NCBI GenBank assembly: GCA_027025615.1
Contig: JALVQM010000126.1
Coordinates: 1 to 6,243, forward strand
From: Desulfobacteraceae bacterium
GTDB lineage: Bacteria; Desulfobacterota; Desulfobacteria; Desulfobacterales; Desulfosarcinaceae
DNA length: 6,243 bases
Direction of reading: 5' to 3'
Part shown: positions 6,031 through 6,243 of the stretch, one piece after another
Layout of the letters: the number at the start of each line of letters is the position of its first letter
Numbering within the stretch: the first letter of the stretch is position 1
Notes under the pieces: model-generated
The model's input: the letters and a program-made list of their open reading frames with translations, nothing else
Databases searched by the model: none
What the model was told of the DNA's origin: nothing
Made by a program: the position numbers and the translations under genes

Positions 6031-6243
6031 ATGCAGAACTTAAAAAGAAAAAATGTACTTTATCTTGATAATACTTATACTTTTGGTGGGGCAATAAATA
6101 GCCTCCTTTACCTACTTAGGGCTTTGGATAAAGAATATTTTTCCCCAATTCTTGTTACTGCTCAATCCGAAACGTATTTAGACCGGTATTTTGATTTTAT
6201 TGATTGGATTCATATTGATTTGAAGCTTTCCTGGGTGCACAAT
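6031..6243 (+). CDS. Glycosyltransferase (GT4-like), N-terminal fragment cut by the window edge
   Basis: The frame is open from the ATG at 6031 to the last base (71 codons), and the 3' end lies outside. The N-terminus reads NVLYLDNTYTFGGAINSLLY, then a helix LLRALDK and YFSPILVTAQ. A first beta-strand, a G-G-A/(x)-x-S-L loop and a following helix are typical of the N-terminal Rossmann domain of GT-B enzymes, especially the GT4 family, which transfer a sugar from a nucleotide-sugar donor. An in-frame TAA at 6025-6027 rules out a longer protein. No good Shine-Dalgarno is visible before the ATG. By hand count G+C is 70 of 213 bases (33%), well below the flippase region. The context suggests a role in building the same surface glycan; the donor-binding C-terminal half is not in view. 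Confidence 0.75.
   Translation, partial: MQNLKRKNVLYLDNTYTFGGAINSLLYLLRALDKEYFSPILVTAQSETYLDRYFDFIDWIHIDLKLSWVHN

Overview
The window is a polysaccharide (exopolysaccharide or O-antigen type) biosynthesis and export region, probably from a Gram-negative bacterium. All supported genes are on the + strand. The exosortase and EpsI pair is a bacterial arrangement that occurs in Gram-negative lineages making PEP-CTERM-type sorted proteins. Nothing here fixes the taxon; Desulfobacterota or Gammaproteobacteria are guesses. No rRNA, tRNA, CRISPR array, insertion sequence or integrase was seen.

Layout, left to right. (1) Positions 1-366 hold the 3' end of a putative SGNH-hydrolase-like protein. (2) An exosortase starts 1 base after that stop, and an EpsI-family protein overlaps the exosortase by 4 bases (ATGA). 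These three look like one translationally coupled unit. (3) After a 161-base gap comes a Wzx/MATE-like flippase. A sulfotransferase, a hexapeptide-repeat acetyltransferase and a second, divergent sulfotransferase follow. (4) A 151-base gap precedes the N-terminal 71 residues of a GT4-like glycosyltransferase, which runs off the right edge.

Taken together, the genes suggest assembly of a surface glycan that is flipped across the inner membrane by the Wzx-like protein. It would be O- or N-acetylated by the LbH enzyme and sulfated by two PAPS-dependent enzymes. The exosortase and EpsI pair would process C-terminal sorting tags on exported proteins destined for the same extracellular matrix. No sorting-tag substrate (PEP-CTERM or similar) is visible in the window.

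The most interesting points are: two different sulfotransferases flanking an acetyltransferase beside an exosortase; a tiny cysteine-rich ORF (4 Cys in 15-22 codons) ending 1 base before the second sulfotransferase; a perfect 12-bp inverted repeat inside the end of the acetyltransferase gene; and a sharp drop in GC at the second sulfotransferase, which suggests a modular or recently acquired right-hand part.
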